Source: an uncultured Collinsella sp. (GTDB lineage Bacteria > Actinomycetota > Coriobacteriia > Coriobacteriales > Coriobacteriaceae). Taken from it: a stretch of DNA of 64,000 nucleotides. The DNA is taken from NCBI GenBank assembly GCA_900541145.1, contig UQIH01000012.1, positions 6,797 to 70,796 on the forward strand. Direction: 5' to 3'. A model generated the notes under the pieces. That model was given only the letters and a program-made list of their open reading frames with translations. It was not told where the DNA came from and did not search any database. A program made the translations under genes and the position numbers. Shown in pieces: positions 8,262 through 16,970 of the stretch (position 1 is the stretch's first letter; every line of letters starts with the position of its first letter).

Positions 8262-9167
8262 CTACACACTCAACCAACGATCGTCCTCGGCTCGGCAAAA
8301 GCCCTCGCGCTCCAGGTCAGCTAGAATGCCCGCGATCAAGTCGCACTCGACCGGCCCGCGACCGGCTGCCGCTTCCATCTCGTTAACGCCCACCACGGCA
8401 TCAGCAAGCGTAATCCCCGCCGGCTGCCCATCGCGCGCTGCCAACAACATACGCACGATATGCGCGCGCTTTTGGCGGCGCGAGCCCTCAAACTTGGACT
8501 GACGACTATAGCCCGCCGACCGCCTGGACGGATTGGGCAGCGTCTTTTTAAGATACGCGCCGTAATCCAGCAACGCGTAATACCACGCGCGCGGCGTGTC
8601 GGCATCGTCTTGAGGCGCGGCAAAGGGCGCGATCTCGTCCGCCGCCGCACCGGGAGCCGCCGGACAAGCAGCCTGGATCAACGGCACCAGCTCGCGATCG
8701 GGAACAGCCGGTACATCGGGAAAGAAGTGATGCAGAAAGACCGTGCGCACGTTGGTCTCCAGATACACGCCCGGAAGATCAAACGCAAACGACCGGATGC
8801 CCTGCGCCGTTGCCGGGCCAATACCAGGCAGAGCGACCAAGTCACGCGTCTCACGCGGAAACTCCCCGTCCCAGTCCTCTACAACGCGCTGAGCGGCCCT
8901 GTGGAGCGCCAAAGCGCGTCGGTTGTAGCCCATGCCCTGCCAAGCGTCCAAAACATCGGAAGGCGCGGCTTGTGCAAGTGCCTGCACGGTCGGAAAGCGA
9001 TCGAGCCACACCGGCATGCGCCCCTCCACGCGCGGCACCTGCGTTTGCTGCAGCATGACCTCAGAAAGCCAAATGATGTACGGATCGCGCGTGCGGCGCC
9101 ACGGAAGGTCGCGATAACGCAGGACCCCTTCCGAACGAATCATCGAACGAAAGGGGTCCTGAATCAT
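8262..9167 (-). CDS. mutY: MutY-like A/G-specific adenine glycosylase lacking the FeS cluster
   Basis: HhH-GPD glycosylase expected to remove adenine opposite 8-oxoguanine. The 301-residue product has LSEVMLQQTQV with the catalytic Glu, the helix-hairpin-helix LPGIGPATA, and an ETNVRTV segment where the catalytic Asp is usually found. The four cysteines of the usual [4Fe-4S] loop are missing: the matching stretch, DYGAYLKKTLPNPSRRSAGY, has none. There is also no room for the C-terminal NUDIX-like domain. Cluster-less MutY proteins are known in some anaerobes. The ATG at 9167 has AAGGAG upstream. It is 21 bases downstream of the Rrf2 gene, so probably co-transcribed. Confidence 0.8.
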   Translation of the reverse strand: MIQDPFRSMIRSEGVLRYRDLPWRRTRDPYIIWLSEVMLQQTQVPRVEGRMPVWLDRFPTVQALAQAAPSDVLDAWQGMGYNRRALALHRAAQRVVEDWDGEFPRETRDLVALPGIGPATAQGIRSFAFDLPGVYLETNVRTVFLHHFFPDVPAVPDRELVPLIQAACPAAPGAAADEIAPFAAPQDDADTPRAWYYALLDYGAYLKKTLPNPSRRSAGYSRQSKFEGSRRQKRAHIVRMLLAARDGQPAGITLADAVVGVNEMEAAAGRGPVECDLIAGILADLEREGFCRAEDDRWLSV

Positions 9168-9188
9168 GGCTATGCTCCTTATGCGGCG

Positions 9189-9674
9189 CTATTCCTCCCG
9201 GTAAGCGTACGCGCAGGCAGCGTACTCGGGAAACGCATCGCGATCGGCGAACTTGGGATCGACGGCTGGGAACTGGCGATGGGCGACGATATCGCCGAGC
9301 GAAACGGAATCGAGGTAGTCGCGCATCAACGCCTGGGCTCCGGCCCACAGGGGATGATAGCAGCACACACCCATGCGCGCACAGTCACCATCGGGGGCGG
9401 TACAGTCGTTCATAACCATAGGACCCTGAACGGCCTCGACGACCTGGCGGATAGTGACGTCGTCCGGACTGACCTTGAGACGCATGCCACCGTGGACGCC
9501 ACGCAGGCTCTCCACAATACCGGCCTGGACCAAACCGTGCTGAATCGAGCGGGCAAACGAATACGGAACATTGACCTCTTCGGCAGCGGTGCGAACAGAA
9601 AGCAAGCACTCCGGATCCTCGGCAAGCATCGCCAGCATACGAAGGGCGTAATCAGTCTTCCTCGATATGTCCAT
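9189..9674 (-). CDS. Rrf2 family transcriptional regulator
   Basis: A 161-residue winged-helix regulator. The N-terminus MDISRKTDYALRMLAMLAED and the VPYSFARSIQHGLVQAGIV helix-turn-helix with a GGMRL wing are typical of the family. It has the cysteine cluster CTAPDGDCARMGVCC near residue 95, which in IscR/NsrR-like members binds an FeS cluster used to sense iron, oxygen or NO. The ATG at 9674 has AAAGGGG upstream. It lies just upstream of mutY on the same strand; an oxidative-stress link is an inference. Confidence 0.88.
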   Translation of the reverse strand: MDISRKTDYALRMLAMLAEDPECLLSVRTAAEEVNVPYSFARSIQHGLVQAGIVESLRGVHGGMRLKVSPDDVTIRQVVEAVQGPMVMNDCTAPDGDCARMGVCCYHPLWAGAQALMRDYLDSVSLGDIVAHRQFPAVDPKFADRDAFPEYAACAYAYREE

Positions 9675-10033
9675 TTTTCCCCTTTCAAGGAATACGAACA
9701 GCTCGAACGAGCTCCGGGGCCGAGCTTGTGTCGAGACGCTAAATGACCGCCAGGACATCCAAATGGTAAATCGGATATCCACTGAGTGCCGCGCTTGGAG
9801 CGAAATGCATCAGATGCGGCGCACAGTGCAATTTAGTATAACCTAACCCCCTGTCTCGTAGAACAGGTGTTGCGCAACAAAGCTGTTGTTCAGACAGATA
9901 TACTCATTAGATTTTACTTGCGTTCCCGAAGGCGCGGGGGTTCTGGGCGAAGATGCACCAGGGCGATCGTTCTATCAAAACAAAGTGCATCAAACGCAAA
10001 AAGCCACGTCCGAAGACGTGGCTTTAATTGCGT
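9675..10033. promoter_or_regulatory. Upstream region of the Rrf2 gene with possible promoter and operator
   Basis: On the minus strand a TATACT hexamer (9835-9840) could be a -10 box. A gapped inverted repeat ATCC-12-GGAT (about 9759-9778) lies between it and the gene, and CCTGT-8-ACAGG (about 9850-9867) lies upstream. Rrf2 regulators often repress themselves, so either could be the operator. No clear -35 box and no convincing ORF were seen. Confidence 0.3.
10001..10024 (-). terminator. Hairpin terminator after tRNA-Asp
   Basis: Perfect 10-bp hairpin AAGCCACGTC/GACGTGGCTT with a CGAA tetraloop, flanked by A-rich and T-rich runs. It lies ten bases beyond the tRNA 3' end and could work in both directions. 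Confidence 0.75.
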
Positions 10034-10111
<78 letters not shown>

Positions 10112-10219
10112 AGGCAGTCGTTCGCGTTTGTTTCCGCTCGCGTGCGCTGCGGGGATTAGTATACACAGAAGTCTGTCCGGCGCGCAACAACTTTTTTGAA
10201 AAAATTTTTCGGTCCCTCC

Positions 10220-10364
10220 GGGAGGGCCTCCGGGGCCGGCGGGCGCGGGTTAAGTTTGCTGCTCTACAGTCCTGCGCAAGACGGAAAGCACATTAAGTGC
10301 TTTCCTTTGCGTGCGGAACTCGCGACAAACTTAACCCGCGCCCGCCGGCCCCGGAGGCCCTCCC
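10220..10364. repeat. Perfect 39-bp inverted repeat with a nested hairpin
   Basis: The arms 10220-10258 and 10326-10364 are complementary over all 39 bases and very GC-rich at the outer end. The 67-base centre holds a second hairpin built on GGAAAGCAC/GTGCTTTCC. It fills much of the 409-base gap between tRNA-Asp and the phosphodiesterase gene. No ORF is credible there. It is longer than any ordinary terminator. Confidence 0.9.
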
Positions 10365-10481
10365 TGCCGTCACATTGTTCGAGCCGTTGTTGTTGCTCGC
10401 CGCTTCGCGGCTCGGCGGCCCCGTTCTCCGCGGCGGGGTTGTCTAAGGTTTTTGTTGAAGCCCGGCCATTGGCTCAAATGG

Positions 10482-10513
10482 AAACGGGGAACGCATCTGC
10501 ATCCCCCGTTTTT
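10482..10513. terminator. Terminator-like hairpin downstream of the phosphodiesterase gene
   Basis: ACGGGG/CCCCGT stem with T-runs on both strands, eight bases after the stop codon of the gene ending at 10521. Confidence 0.6.
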
Positions 10514-10520
10514 GTTGCGG

Positions 10521-10988
10521 TTAGTCTAGGTCAATAAACTTGGTGCTTATGACATGGCCGTCTTTTACTAGCATTCTGGCCATGGTGGGGCCTCGGGTGC
10601 CTCTGGGGTAGCTGGCGCTGCCCGGGTTGAGGACTAAGCAACGGCCCACTTGGGCTTCTTTGGTTACGTGGGTGTGGCCGTTGATGGCTACGTCTACGGA
10701 TCCCACCGGAAGGTCTTCGCGGTAGTGGGCTACGGCGAATTTAAGGCCTTCGTAGGTAAAGAGCGCAAGACGGTCTACATCGGGGCCGTAGTCGCGGTAG
10801 TAATCGTTGTTGCCCAGTACGGCCCGAACGGGGGCGATGGTGCATAGGTGCTCGTAGTCCATCTCTGACGTGAGGTCGCCGGCGTGGATAATCAGGTCTG
10901 CGCCCTCAAGCTCATCCAGGAGCGCAGGCGAAAGACAGCCGTGGGTGTCCGAGATGATGTCGATGCGCTTGGCGCTTGCACTGTTCAT
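10521..10988 (-). CDS. YfcE/MJ0936-type metallophosphodiesterase
   Basis: A 155-residue calcineurin-like phosphodiesterase of the small YfcE class. All metal-binding motifs are present in order: SDTHG near residue 13, HAGD near 35, GNND near 60, the lone His in VAHYRE, and GHTH near 105. Length is typical for this compact family, which hydrolyses phosphodiesters in vitro; the natural substrate is unknown. The ATG at 10988 has GGAAGGGA upstream. It appears to be a single-gene unit with hairpins on both sides. It is a different subfamily from the three phosphoesterases at the right end. Confidence 0.88.
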   Translation of the reverse strand: MNSASAKRIDIISDTHGCLSPALLDELEGADLIIHAGDLTSEMDYEHLCTIAPVRAVLGNNDYYRDYGPDVDRLALFTYEGLKFAVAHYREDLPVGSVDVAINGHTHVTKEAQVGRCLVLNPGSASYPRGTRGPTMARMLVKDGHVISTKFIDLD

Positions 10989-11033
10989 GGGATCCCTTCC
11001 GCAAAAAACGATTCGGCAGATACATACAAAAAA

Positions 11034-11078
11034 GGCCCCACGGCTCCGCAGACGATGGGTCTACAGGGCTGCGGGGCC
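11034..11078 (-). terminator. Intrinsic terminator of the first LytTR regulator gene
   Basis: On the minus strand GGCCCCGCAGC pairs with the GTGGGGCC arm and is followed by TTTTTTG. It starts seven bases after the regulator stop codon. Confidence 0.75.
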
Positions 11079-11084
11079 AGTGTG

Positions 11085-11801
11085 CTAGAGACTCAGAGCC
11101 TTCTTGAGCGGCACGACGCGGCGACGCGAAACCGGAACGCGTTCGTCGACGCCCGTAATGCCCAGCTGGATGGCACCCGAGGGCACCGTCTCCACATCCG
11201 TGACGCACGCCAAGTTGACGATATAGCGGCGGTGAACACGGAAGAAGCCAAAGTCGCAGAGCTTGGCCTCAAACTGCGCCAGCGAGGTCGTCGACAAAAA
11301 GCGATCATCGACGGTATAGATGCAGGAGTAATCGTCCTTGGCCATGATAAAGCGAATATCGTCCACGGGAATGAGCACCTTGCGGCCGCCCTTTTCCACC
11401 GGGATACGCTCGATGGTCACCTTGCTGTCCGTAACCGGCTTGGCGCGTTGCATGACCTTCTCGATCGCGCGATCCAAGCGAGCTTCCTCGACCGGCTTCA
11501 TCAGATAATCGACGGCATCCACGTCGAATGCCTCGACCGCATGGTCGCTATACGCAGTCACAAACACGATCGCCGGCGGATTTTTGAGCTTATGCAGCGC
11601 CTCGGCAAGTTGCAGGCCCGAGGCACCGGGCATCGAGATATCGAGAAACACGACATCCACGCGACTTTCCATAAGCATCTCGATGGCGGAGCGGACGCTC
11701 GACGCCTTCGTGATCGTGCCGATCTTGCCCGTTTGCTCGAGCAGGAAGCGAAGCTCCGAGCGAGCCGGCGCCTCATCATCCACAATCATCGCACGCAGCA
11801 T
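11085..11801 (-). CDS. LytTR-type response regulator (system 1)
   Basis: A 238-residue response regulator. The receiver domain (residues 1-120) has the acidic pair in IVDDE, the phospho-Asp in VVFLDISMPG, the Thr in VFVTAY and Lys in LMKPV. The C-terminal LytTR DNA-binding domain shows GGRKVLIPVDDIRFIMAKDDYSC and FFRVHRRYIVNL. The ATG at 11801 (MLRAMIVDDE) is preferred; an AGG lies about ten bases upstream. It is 72 bases downstream of its cognate kinase gene, in the order glycosyltransferase, kinase, regulator. The targets are unknown; relatives control extracellular or cell-envelope functions. Confidence 0.9.
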   Translation of the reverse strand: MLRAMIVDDEAPARSELRFLLEQTGKIGTITKASSVRSAIEMLMESRVDVVFLDISMPGASGLQLAEALHKLKNPPAIVFVTAYSDHAVEAFDVDAVDYLMKPVEEARLDRAIEKVMQRAKPVTDSKVTIERIPVEKGGRKVLIPVDDIRFIMAKDDYSCIYTVDDRFLSTTSLAQFEAKLCDFGFFRVHRRYIVNLACVTDVETVPSGAIQLGITGVDERVPVSRRRVVPLKKALSL

Positions 11802-11873
11802 AGGGATAAAACCTTTCGTCAACTAACTACGCCGGGCATCCGTCGCATGACGTTGAGCCCGTAGCCTTTTATT

Positions 11874-13217
11874 TTACTCTTGAATGTCAAAGATGCTCTC
11901 TGACAAATCAAGATGAAGGAGCACTTTGGTGCCCTTGCCCGGCGCCGATTCGACACGCGTATAGGAGTGCGGCCCATAAAAGCGATGGATGCGCTCCGAA
12001 ATATTGTGCATGGCCACACCGGCGCCGCCACCCTGGGGAGAGCTGGCGTCGGGACGGGCAGAGCGCTCGTCAAACAGTCTGGCGGCGGTACCCTCATCCA
12101 TGCCCACGCCATTATCGGCCACGGCAATCAAGATTGCATCCTCGCCGTCTTGGTGAACGGTCACGTCGATCCTCAGGGCGTCGTCATCGCCCATACCATG
12201 ACGTACGGCGTTCTCGACAATCGGCTGGATCACGAACGCCGGCACCAGCGTATCTTCCACGTCCTCGGACACATCGAACGTCGCAAGCACGCGGTCCTCG
12301 CCAAAGCGGGCCTTCTCAAAGGTAAGGTAGCGCTTGGTCTGTGCAACCTCACGCGAGACCGGAATAAGCGATCCCGAGTTGTCGAGCGTGGCACGATAGA
12401 ACGATGAGAACTCACGAAGCAGTTCGCGGGCCCGCAGCGGGTCGGTGCGCGTAAACGATGCAATGGTGTTCAGCGTGTTGAACAGGAAGTGCGGGTTAAT
12501 CTGCGCTTGCAGCGCACGCACCTCGGCGCGCGCCGTGAGTTCCTTTTGCACCTCGAGCTCGTGGATGGCGAGCTGCGTGGACAAGATCTCGGCAAAGCCC
12601 GAGGCAAGCGCATACTGGGTACGGTCGACGGCGCGCGGGGTCTTGTAGTAGAACTTGAGCGTGCCGACGGTACGATCACCCACCTTGATGGGGGCGATAA
12701 TGCCGGCGGGAACTTGGTTGTGCGAGCCGTCCGAGCCCACGACATCCACCATACGGTTGAACGACTGCACGATGCCATGTTCGATAACGTAGCGTGTGGC
12801 AAGCGTGTGGATGGGAGAATCTGGCAGTAGTTTTTCCTCAAACTCTCCCGCGCAGGCAAGCACGTTGCCCTCGTCGGTGATGGCCACCGTCATGGCGCGC
12901 GTCTCGGGCAAAATGCGCCGGCACACCAAACGCGCCGACTCCTGCGTCAGACCGCCCTTAATGTCCTCGAGCATGGCCGAGGCCACCGAGAGCGTCTCCT
13001 CGGTGTACTGGGAGCGCACCGAATCGGGATTGAGCGTCAAAAAGATAAAGATGCACAGAAAGATGCACAGCAGCGCGCAGGCAATCACCGTGGCGATCGG
13101 CTCGATACCGGTCACCAAGGCAAAAATAAAGTACACCAGCACGCAAATGGCGCAGGCAACGGCAATGATGCGAAAGATTGATATTGAACTATCGCGCTGG
13201 GCGCGGCGGTCGATCAT
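11874..13217 (-). CDS. LytS/YehU-type sensor histidine kinase (system 1)
   Basis: A 447-residue kinase. Two transmembrane helices lie at about residues 14-35 and 38-62. A GAF-like sensor segment spans about 75-225, with LPETRAMTVAITDEGNVLACAG and an APIKVGDRTVGTLKFYY strand. The His_kinase phosphoacceptor motif is QINPHFLFNTLNTI, and the ATPase N-box (QPIVENAVRHGM) and G-box (DNGVGM) follow. Its ATG overlaps the stop of the upstream glycosyltransferase by four bases and has GGAGGGGG upstream, so the genes are translationally coupled. It pairs with the LytTR regulator just downstream. Confidence 0.92.
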   Translation of the reverse strand: MIDRRAQRDSSISIFRIIAVACAICVLVYFIFALVTGIEPIATVIACALLCIFLCIFIFLTLNPDSVRSQYTEETLSVASAMLEDIKGGLTQESARLVCRRILPETRAMTVAITDEGNVLACAGEFEEKLLPDSPIHTLATRYVIEHGIVQSFNRMVDVVGSDGSHNQVPAGIIAPIKVGDRTVGTLKFYYKTPRAVDRTQYALASGFAEILSTQLAIHELEVQKELTARAEVRALQAQINPHFLFNTLNTIASFTRTDPLRARELLREFSSFYRATLDNSGSLIPVSREVAQTKRYLTFEKARFGEDRVLATFDVSEDVEDTLVPAFVIQPIVENAVRHGMGDDDALRIDVTVHQDGEDAILIAVADNGVGMDEGTAARLFDERSARPDASSPQGGGAGVAMHNISERIHRFYGPHSYTRVESAPGKGTKVLLHLDLSESIFDIQE

Positions 13218-14401
13218 TCGGCCCCCTCCAGGATACTGATCAGTTGTGCGTCACGCCAAAGCCCGTCCATGATCTTGGGCCAAAAGCTCTGGAAACGCAG
13301 ATAGCTTGCAGCGTTTTGGCGCGCATAGGCCTTTGCCTCGCCGATACCATGGCGCCAGATGCGCAGGTAGCCCTCATGCTCGCGGGTAAACACGCTGCGG
13401 ACCATAGCGGTCTTGCGCACGCGGTCGTCGAGCTCGCGCGAAATCCACGGGCCCGGGTAGGGCATGAGCGATGCCGCCGTAACGGGAATGAGCTCCTTTT
13501 GATGCGCGGCGAATGTCAACTTGGCCCGTTCGTAGTACCAACGGTATACATCCTGCATAAAGCGCGGTGAGCGTTTTTCGGACTCCGGAGGCAGATGGCG
13601 CACGGTCCACTCGTTATCGAACCACACGTCGTAGCCAAACATGCGCATGTTAAAGAGGTAGTCCAAGTCCTCGCCGCGGGTGATAAACGGGTCAAAGGCT
13701 ACACGCGTAAAGGCGCGGGCGTGCAGGGCCATCAGACCGCCGCACACGTAGTTGGAGCGCGAGATGCGGGTGCCCGAGAGCGCCTTTTTCATCCAACGGT
13801 TGAACTCGATGCGCTTGGTCCACCAACGATGGCAGATGCCCGCCTTGTCCGTGGGAGCCAGCGGCGAGCCGTCGCGATCGTAGAAATAGCCGCTCTTGAC
13901 CAAGATCGGCAAGCCCTGACGCGTCTGCTGCCCCAACGCATAGGTCGCGCGCTTCATAAAGTCGGCGTCGATGACAGTCTCATCGTCATCCAAAAAGATA
14001 ACCGCGTCATGCCCCAGCACAGCGGCACAGGCTAGCCCCATGTTGCGGATGGCACCGTAGCCTCGCAGGCTCACGCATTCGCCCGAACCCTTGGGCGCGA
14101 TCTGAGCAACCCGGTCTGCGATGCGCGAGGCCTGGGTGTTGGTGACAACGGTGACCTTGAGCGTGGGATGCGCGTCGACAATCTCGCGCACGCGCAGCGA
14201 CACATCGGCTGTGGCAGAAACGGGACAGACCACCAAAAGGATGATGCGCGGGATGTCACGTACCTGCTCAAGCGAGGCCAGGCAGCGGTCGAGTTCGGGA
14301 TTGTCGGCGTTGAGTCGCGTCGAATGATCATAGGTGCCAGGGGCGTTTGCGCAAGCGTCATCGCCCGCCCAATACGTTGGAATCACGACCGTGGCGTTCA
14401 T
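13214..14401 (-). CDS. Family 2-like glycosyltransferase, probably cytoplasmic
   Basis: A 395-residue GT-A glycosyltransferase. It begins NATVVIPTYW, has the nucleotide-sugar acidic motif IFLDDDET near residue 140 and a downstream GEDLDYLFNMRMFGYDVWF stretch typical of family 2 enzymes. No transmembrane helix is evident. The ATG at 14401 is preceded by GGGAGG. It overlaps the histidine kinase gene, so the two-component system may be made together with an envelope-polysaccharide enzyme. Acceptor and sugar cannot be told from the sequence. Confidence 0.8.
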   Translation of the reverse strand: MNATVVIPTYWAGDDACANAPGTYDHSTRLNADNPELDRCLASLEQVRDIPRIILLVVCPVSATADVSLRVREIVDAHPTLKVTVVTNTQASRIADRVAQIAPKGSGECVSLRGYGAIRNMGLACAAVLGHDAVIFLDDDETVIDADFMKRATYALGQQTRQGLPILVKSGYFYDRDGSPLAPTDKAGICHRWWTKRIEFNRWMKKALSGTRISRSNYVCGGLMALHARAFTRVAFDPFITRGEDLDYLFNMRMFGYDVWFDNEWTVRHLPPESEKRSPRFMQDVYRWYYERAKLTFAAHQKELIPVTAASLMPYPGPWISRELDDRVRKTAMVRSVFTREHEGYLRIWRHGIGEAKAYARQNAASYLRFQSFWPKIMDGLWRDAQLISILEGAE

Positions 14402-14427
14402 GCCTTACCCTCCCTGCAACACAAAAA

Positions 14428-14458
14428 CGGGACGCCGCCAAACACAGGCGACGCCCCG
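14428..14458 (-). terminator. Intrinsic terminator downstream of the MFS gene
   Basis: On the minus strand CGGGGCGTCGCC pairs with GGCGGCGTCCCG and is followed by TTTTTG. It separates the MFS transcript from the glycosyltransferase operon. Confidence 0.75.
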
Positions 14459-14572
14459 CGACCTAGCTGATTCCATCATACCCACTTGGGCAAATCATTG
14501 CTCGCAAGTCGCAATGTTTATTGCGGATAACCCCAAAAGAGTACCGTGGACAGGCACAATAGCCGCTCGCTC

Positions 14573-15832
14573 CTATGCGGCATGCTCTGCCGCCCGAGTC
14601 ATGCGGGACAGGCGGACCAGCAGCATAAAGCCAACGACCAGCAGCACGCCAATGGAAAGGACGCCCAGCGACGGGTTGCCGGTCAGCGAGGTAACGACCG
14701 ACACTAGGAAGGTACCCATGACGCTTGCATAACGACCAAAGATGTCAAAGAAGCCGTAGTACTCGTTGGACTTTTCCTTGGGGATAATGCGACCAAAGTA
14801 GCTACGGCTGAGCGCCTGCACGCCGCCCTGGAACAGGCCGACCATAATGGCAAGCACCCAGAACTCAAAGGCGGTCTTTAGGAAGAACGCGGCGAACAGC
14901 ACAATGCCCATGTAGGCGGCGACTGCCACCAGGATCATGTTGAGCGTGCCCACGCGTCCGGCGAGCTTGCCGTAGATGATGGCGGACGGAAAGGCCACGA
15001 ACTGCGTAACGAGCAGCGCCAGCACCAGCTGCGTCGAATCGATGCCCAAAGCCGAGCCGTAGCTGGTAGCCATGGAAATGACCGTGTGCACACCGTCGAT
15101 ATAGAAGAAGAACGCAATCATGTAGACCAGCACGGTCTTGTTGTGGGCGATCTCGCGCATGGTGTGTCCGACCTCGGAGAACACACCGCCCACGATGTGG
15201 CCGATAGTGTCCTCGGGACCGCGCTCGCGACCGTACTTTTGCTTATAGGTGCGAATGAGCGGCAGGGTAAAGATGAGCCACCAGGCACCAGTGATGATAA
15301 ACGACAGACGCGTTGCCAGCATGGTAGGGACGCCAAGAGCGGGGCCATCCATGATGAGCGCCAGGCAGATGACGAACGGCACAGTGGAACCGATGTAGCC
15401 CCAGGCATAGCCCGAGCTGGACACGGCGTCCATGCGCTCGTCGGTGGTAATGTCGGGCAGCATGGCGTCGTAGAACGTCATAGAAGAGTTAAGGCCGATG
15501 GTGCACAGCACGTACACGGTCAAAAATGCCATGGCGGACATTGGGATAGCCTGCGCCAAGCAAAGCACCAGGCCCGTGAGGAAGAAGCCCAAGAAGAACT
15601 TGATCTTGTTGCCGGCGTAGTCGGCAAGCGCGCCCAGAATGGGCATGAGCATGGCGATGACCAGCGAGGCGATCGTCTGCGCATTGCCCCAGGCGACCAC
15701 CAGGTCGGCCGAAGAAGCGCCGGTATTGATGGCGTTAAAGTAAATGGGCACCACCGAGGTATTGAGCAGCACGAGGGCCGAATTGCCCACATCATACATA
15801 ACCCAGTTACGCTCGAGCTTGGTGTATTTCAT
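14573..15832 (-). CDS. MFS transporter of the UMF1/Atg22-like group
   Basis: A 419-residue membrane protein with about 12 hydrophobic segments. The N-terminus ERNWVMYDVGNSALVLLNTSVVPIYF matches the D-x-GNSA pattern of the UMF1/Atg22-like branch of the major facilitator superfamily. ALADYAGNKIKFFLGFFL resembles the loop 2-3 signature, and FGRIIPKEKSNEYYGFFDIFGRYASVMG is a late conserved loop. The substrate is unknown; fungal Atg22 moves amino acids out of vacuoles. The ATG at 15832 has AAGGGT upstream. It has its own terminator and looks monocistronic. Confidence 0.82.
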   Translation of the reverse strand: MKYTKLERNWVMYDVGNSALVLLNTSVVPIYFNAINTGASSADLVVAWGNAQTIASLVIAMLMPILGALADYAGNKIKFFLGFFLTGLVLCLAQAIPMSAMAFLTVYVLCTIGLNSSMTFYDAMLPDITTDERMDAVSSSGYAWGYIGSTVPFVICLALIMDGPALGVPTMLATRLSFIITGAWWLIFTLPLIRTYKQKYGRERGPEDTIGHIVGGVFSEVGHTMREIAHNKTVLVYMIAFFFYIDGVHTVISMATSYGSALGIDSTQLVLALLVTQFVAFPSAIIYGKLAGRVGTLNMILVAVAAYMGIVLFAAFFLKTAFEFWVLAIMVGLFQGGVQALSRSYFGRIIPKEKSNEYYGFFDIFGRYASVMGTFLVSVVTSLTGNPSLGVLSIGVLLVVGFMLLVRLSRMTRAAEHAA

Positions 15833-15933
15833 GGACAGGGACCCTTCGTATTCGCCCGATATGCAGTTAGTTCATCGTACCCCAATTGTCCAGAACCGCC
15901 GGTAAGGATTCGGCAAAGGGGCACGCACGAGCC

Positions 15934-16878
15934 CTATTCCTCGCGGTCAAACTCCTCATCGGCTTCGAGCACGCGACCGCTGTAGTTGACGTGACTGGTC
16001 ACGGCATCCATGTCACCGGTCTCGATAAAACGTGCGACCGTGCACTCGTAATCGACCAGCGCGCGATCAAAGACCTCGGGGAAACTCTCGTTCGAGACCT
16101 CGTCGGTAAAGGGATTCTTCCATGTCAGATGGCCCAGGTTACCGGTGCGCTCGGGCAGCTCCGTCGTCACGCGATGGGCAAGGCCGTCGAGCAGCGAGTA
16201 GTCGTGCACCAAGCCCTCAACCAGCGAGATCGCGCGCGTCTTTGCGGAGTCGGCCGGCTCAATCGCGCGGTAAAGTCGCTGCATATTGGCAACGGCGGCA
16301 CCGTACTCCCCCGCCGGAATGTCAATGCCGTACACGCGTCCGGCAACATAGCTCATCAGCACGCCGGCAGCGCGATTGATACGGTCGGTGGTAACGATCT
16401 CGCCCGCCGGCGGGTAATCGTCGACCGTAGCGCCATCGCGTTTAAGCTGCAGCATCAGTACATCCAGGTCGCTCTCGATCACGGCATGGACCTGACTGCT
16501 CGAATCCTCAAGCTCTGAGTCGGATTCCACGATGCCAAACTGCTGCTCATAGACAAAGGGGTGGGCGTTGCGGTCGAGCACGTAATGAGACAGCAGGCCC
16601 AGCGCAAAAGCGCGACCCAAGCTGGCGTCGCGCGGCAGCAGATGCGACACGCCGTCGCGCAGGCACGCGAACTGGCGAGACATGCGCGACCGATGCATGA
16701 CCTGCGCTAGCAGCGTGCAGTCGGAAACACGCGGTGTCAGAATGTGAAAGAAAAACGGGTCGGGGCCTTGGTTGCCCAAGATAAAGGCAATGCGCTCTTC
16801 ATCGGACGTGATGACGCCCTGCGGAAGACGGTCGATGCTTTCCTCGCCAAACAGATGATGGGTGATAAGCGCGGGCAT
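15934..16878 (-). CDS. Zinc-dependent phospholipase C-like protein
   Basis: A 314-residue protein with the layout of the zinc-dependent phospholipase C family. It has an N-terminal LITHHLFGEE, then LGNQGPDPFFFH, and LGLLSHYVLDRNAHPFVYE with His/Asp residues placed as zinc ligands. No signal peptide is visible, so it may be cytoplasmic and act on something other than membranes. The ATG at 16878 (MPALITHH) is chosen because AAAGGA lies upstream. The C-terminal third is acidic and unassigned. Whether it is catalytically active is unknown. Confidence 0.7.
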   Translation of the reverse strand: MPALITHHLFGEESIDRLPQGVITSDEERIAFILGNQGPDPFFFHILTPRVSDCTLLAQVMHRSRMSRQFACLRDGVSHLLPRDASLGRAFALGLLSHYVLDRNAHPFVYEQQFGIVESDSELEDSSSQVHAVIESDLDVLMLQLKRDGATVDDYPPAGEIVTTDRINRAAGVLMSYVAGRVYGIDIPAGEYGAAVANMQRLYRAIEPADSAKTRAISLVEGLVHDYSLLDGLAHRVTTELPERTGNLGHLTWKNPFTDEVSNESFPEVFDRALVDYECTVARFIETGDMDAVTSHVNYSGRVLEADEEFDREE

Positions 16879-16970
16879 AATGATCCTTTCGATTTCATTC
16901 GATGCCACCCATTATGCCCACCGCGCACCCATGCCAAACCTGCGATGGTAAACGACGGCATGCAGACCGT

